Shown piece by piece: positions 5,304 through 5,724 of a stretch of 5,724 nt of DNA (positions are counted from its first letter, which is position 1; each line of letters starts with the position of its first letter). The position numbers and the translations under genes were made by a program. This DNA is from Nitrososphaerales archaeon (GTDB lineage: Archaea; Thermoproteota; Nitrososphaeria; Nitrososphaerales; Gagatemarchaeaceae): assembly GCA_030040055.1 (NCBI GenBank), contig JASHUK010000043.1:1-5724 (forward strand), given 5' to 3'. A model generated the notes under the pieces. The model was not told the origin of the DNA. It saw only the letters and a program-made list of their open reading frames with translations, and made no database searches.

Positions 5304-5609
5304 GTGGTCAGCTACCTGCCGAACCTTTCGCTGGCTTTCATCCTGGCCGCCCTGGTCCCTCTCATCATCGGGTTCGTGGTCGGCCTGATCATACGGAACT
5401 TCCTGAAGATAGGGATCGCAATCGCCGTCCTCATAGTCATTCTCATACTGCTCGGCATCCTCACCCCGAACGAGGTGTTGAAGCCCATCCTGTCGCTCTT
5501 CGAGTCCGGGGGGACCCTCACCAACGAGGTGAAGCGCCTAGCCGCGTACCTGCCTTGGTCGTCCCTGACCTTCCTCATCGGCCTGGCGATAGGGTTCCTG
5601 AAGGGTTAG
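5304..5609 (+). CDS. Small FUN14-like integral membrane protein
   Basis: This 101-residue protein has three hydrophobic segments: about residues 8-30, 34-53 and 84-99. The pattern IIGFVVGLIIRNFLKI, a strongly hydrophobic second helix, an amphipathic connector (55-82), and a final helix with Gly every few residues ending in GLAIGFLKG resembles FUN14-domain proteins. The eukaryotic members include the mitochondrial mitophagy receptor; in archaea the role is unknown. The assignment rests on the Gly-rich helix pattern and size, so a generic small membrane protein remains possible. The GTG start is chosen from the TATA-like box about 25 bases upstream and because it leaves a short polar N-terminus before the first helix. 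It lies 34 bases after the GT-C-like gene but appears to be transcribed separately. Confidence 0.8.
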   Translation: MVSYLPNLSLAFILAALVPLIIGFVVGLIIRNFLKIGIAIAVLIVILILLGILTPNEVLKPILSLFESGGTLTNEVKRLAAYLPWSSLTFLIGLAIGFLKG

Positions 5610-5648
5610 TCCGCTCGGAGACTTCCGCGACTGACGCCCTCCGTCTTC

Positions 5649-5724
5649 TCAGCCCTTGAGCCAGTCGGCCGGGGGGCCCTGCCCGCCAGCGCAGTCTACT
5701 ACGCCCGTGACCCTCCTCAGGAAG
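5649..5724 (-). CDS. Probable C-terminal end of an unidentified protein, cut by window edge
   Basis: One minus-strand frame is open from the right edge to a TGA at 5649-5651 and encodes about 24 residues, ending GGQGPPADWLKG. It has high GC at third positions, as the genes in this window do, while the alternative frames are either broken or rich in CGT/AGT-type codons less typical here. The stretch is too short to name a family. If real, the gene converges with the FUN14-like gene across about 39 bases in which I see no clear terminator. Confidence 0.4.
   Translation of the reverse strand, partial: FLRRVTGVVDCAGGQGPPADWLKG

Noticed and set aside
4375..5388. A 337-codon plus-strand frame overlapping the membrane-protein gene.
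   Set aside because: It is Arg/Pro/His-rich and out of frame with the clear polytopic membrane protein; the overlap is a GC-bias artefact.

Overview
The window looks like chromosomal DNA from a GC-rich archaeon. Three things support this. First, there is a CdvB/ESCRT-III protein (3379-4035). Second, there is a TRAM-domain RNA-binding protein and an archaeal-type RNase HI. Third, TATA-like boxes lie about 25-28 bases before the first base of most of the likely start codons, several of which are GTG; this is the layout of leaderless archaeal transcripts. CdvB together with a small TRAM protein suggests the Thermoproteota, perhaps a lineage related to Nitrososphaeria, but the exact lineage is inference. 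Arginine AGG and GC-ending codons are common throughout.

Left half (1-2924), all on the minus strand. Reading in the direction of transcription from 2924, the genes are: a TRAM-domain protein with an ambiguous start, a two-CBS-domain protein with an RNase HI gene only 20 bases behind it (probably one operon), a prenyltransferase/squalene-cyclase-like alpha-toroid protein, and a Tag-like DNA glycosylase that runs off the left edge. The CBS, toroid and glycosylase genes each appear to have their own promoter.

Right half (2925-5609), plus strand. A divergent promoter region (2925-3038) separates the TRAM gene from a small unrecognised 79-residue protein. It is followed by CdvB, a GT-C-like polytopic membrane protein resembling GT87/DUF2029 mannosyltransferases, and a small FUN14-like membrane protein. 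Each has its own TATA-like box, so this is a run of single-gene transcripts rather than a tight operon. The last 76 bases probably hold the 3' end of a minus-strand gene convergent with the FUN14-like gene.

The genes do not form one obvious pathway. They are housekeeping or conserved functions: nucleic-acid maintenance (glycosylase, RNase HI), RNA binding (TRAM), ligand sensing (CBS), and membrane or cell-division functions (CdvB, GT-C-like, FUN14-like). I saw no mobile element, CRISPR array, tRNA or rRNA. I found no convincing new multi-gene system. The most unusual points are the start of the TRAM gene, a GC-rich dyad between the TATA box and start of cdvB, a dyad abutting the CBS promoter, and a Tag-like glycosylase that lacks canonical Tag residues.
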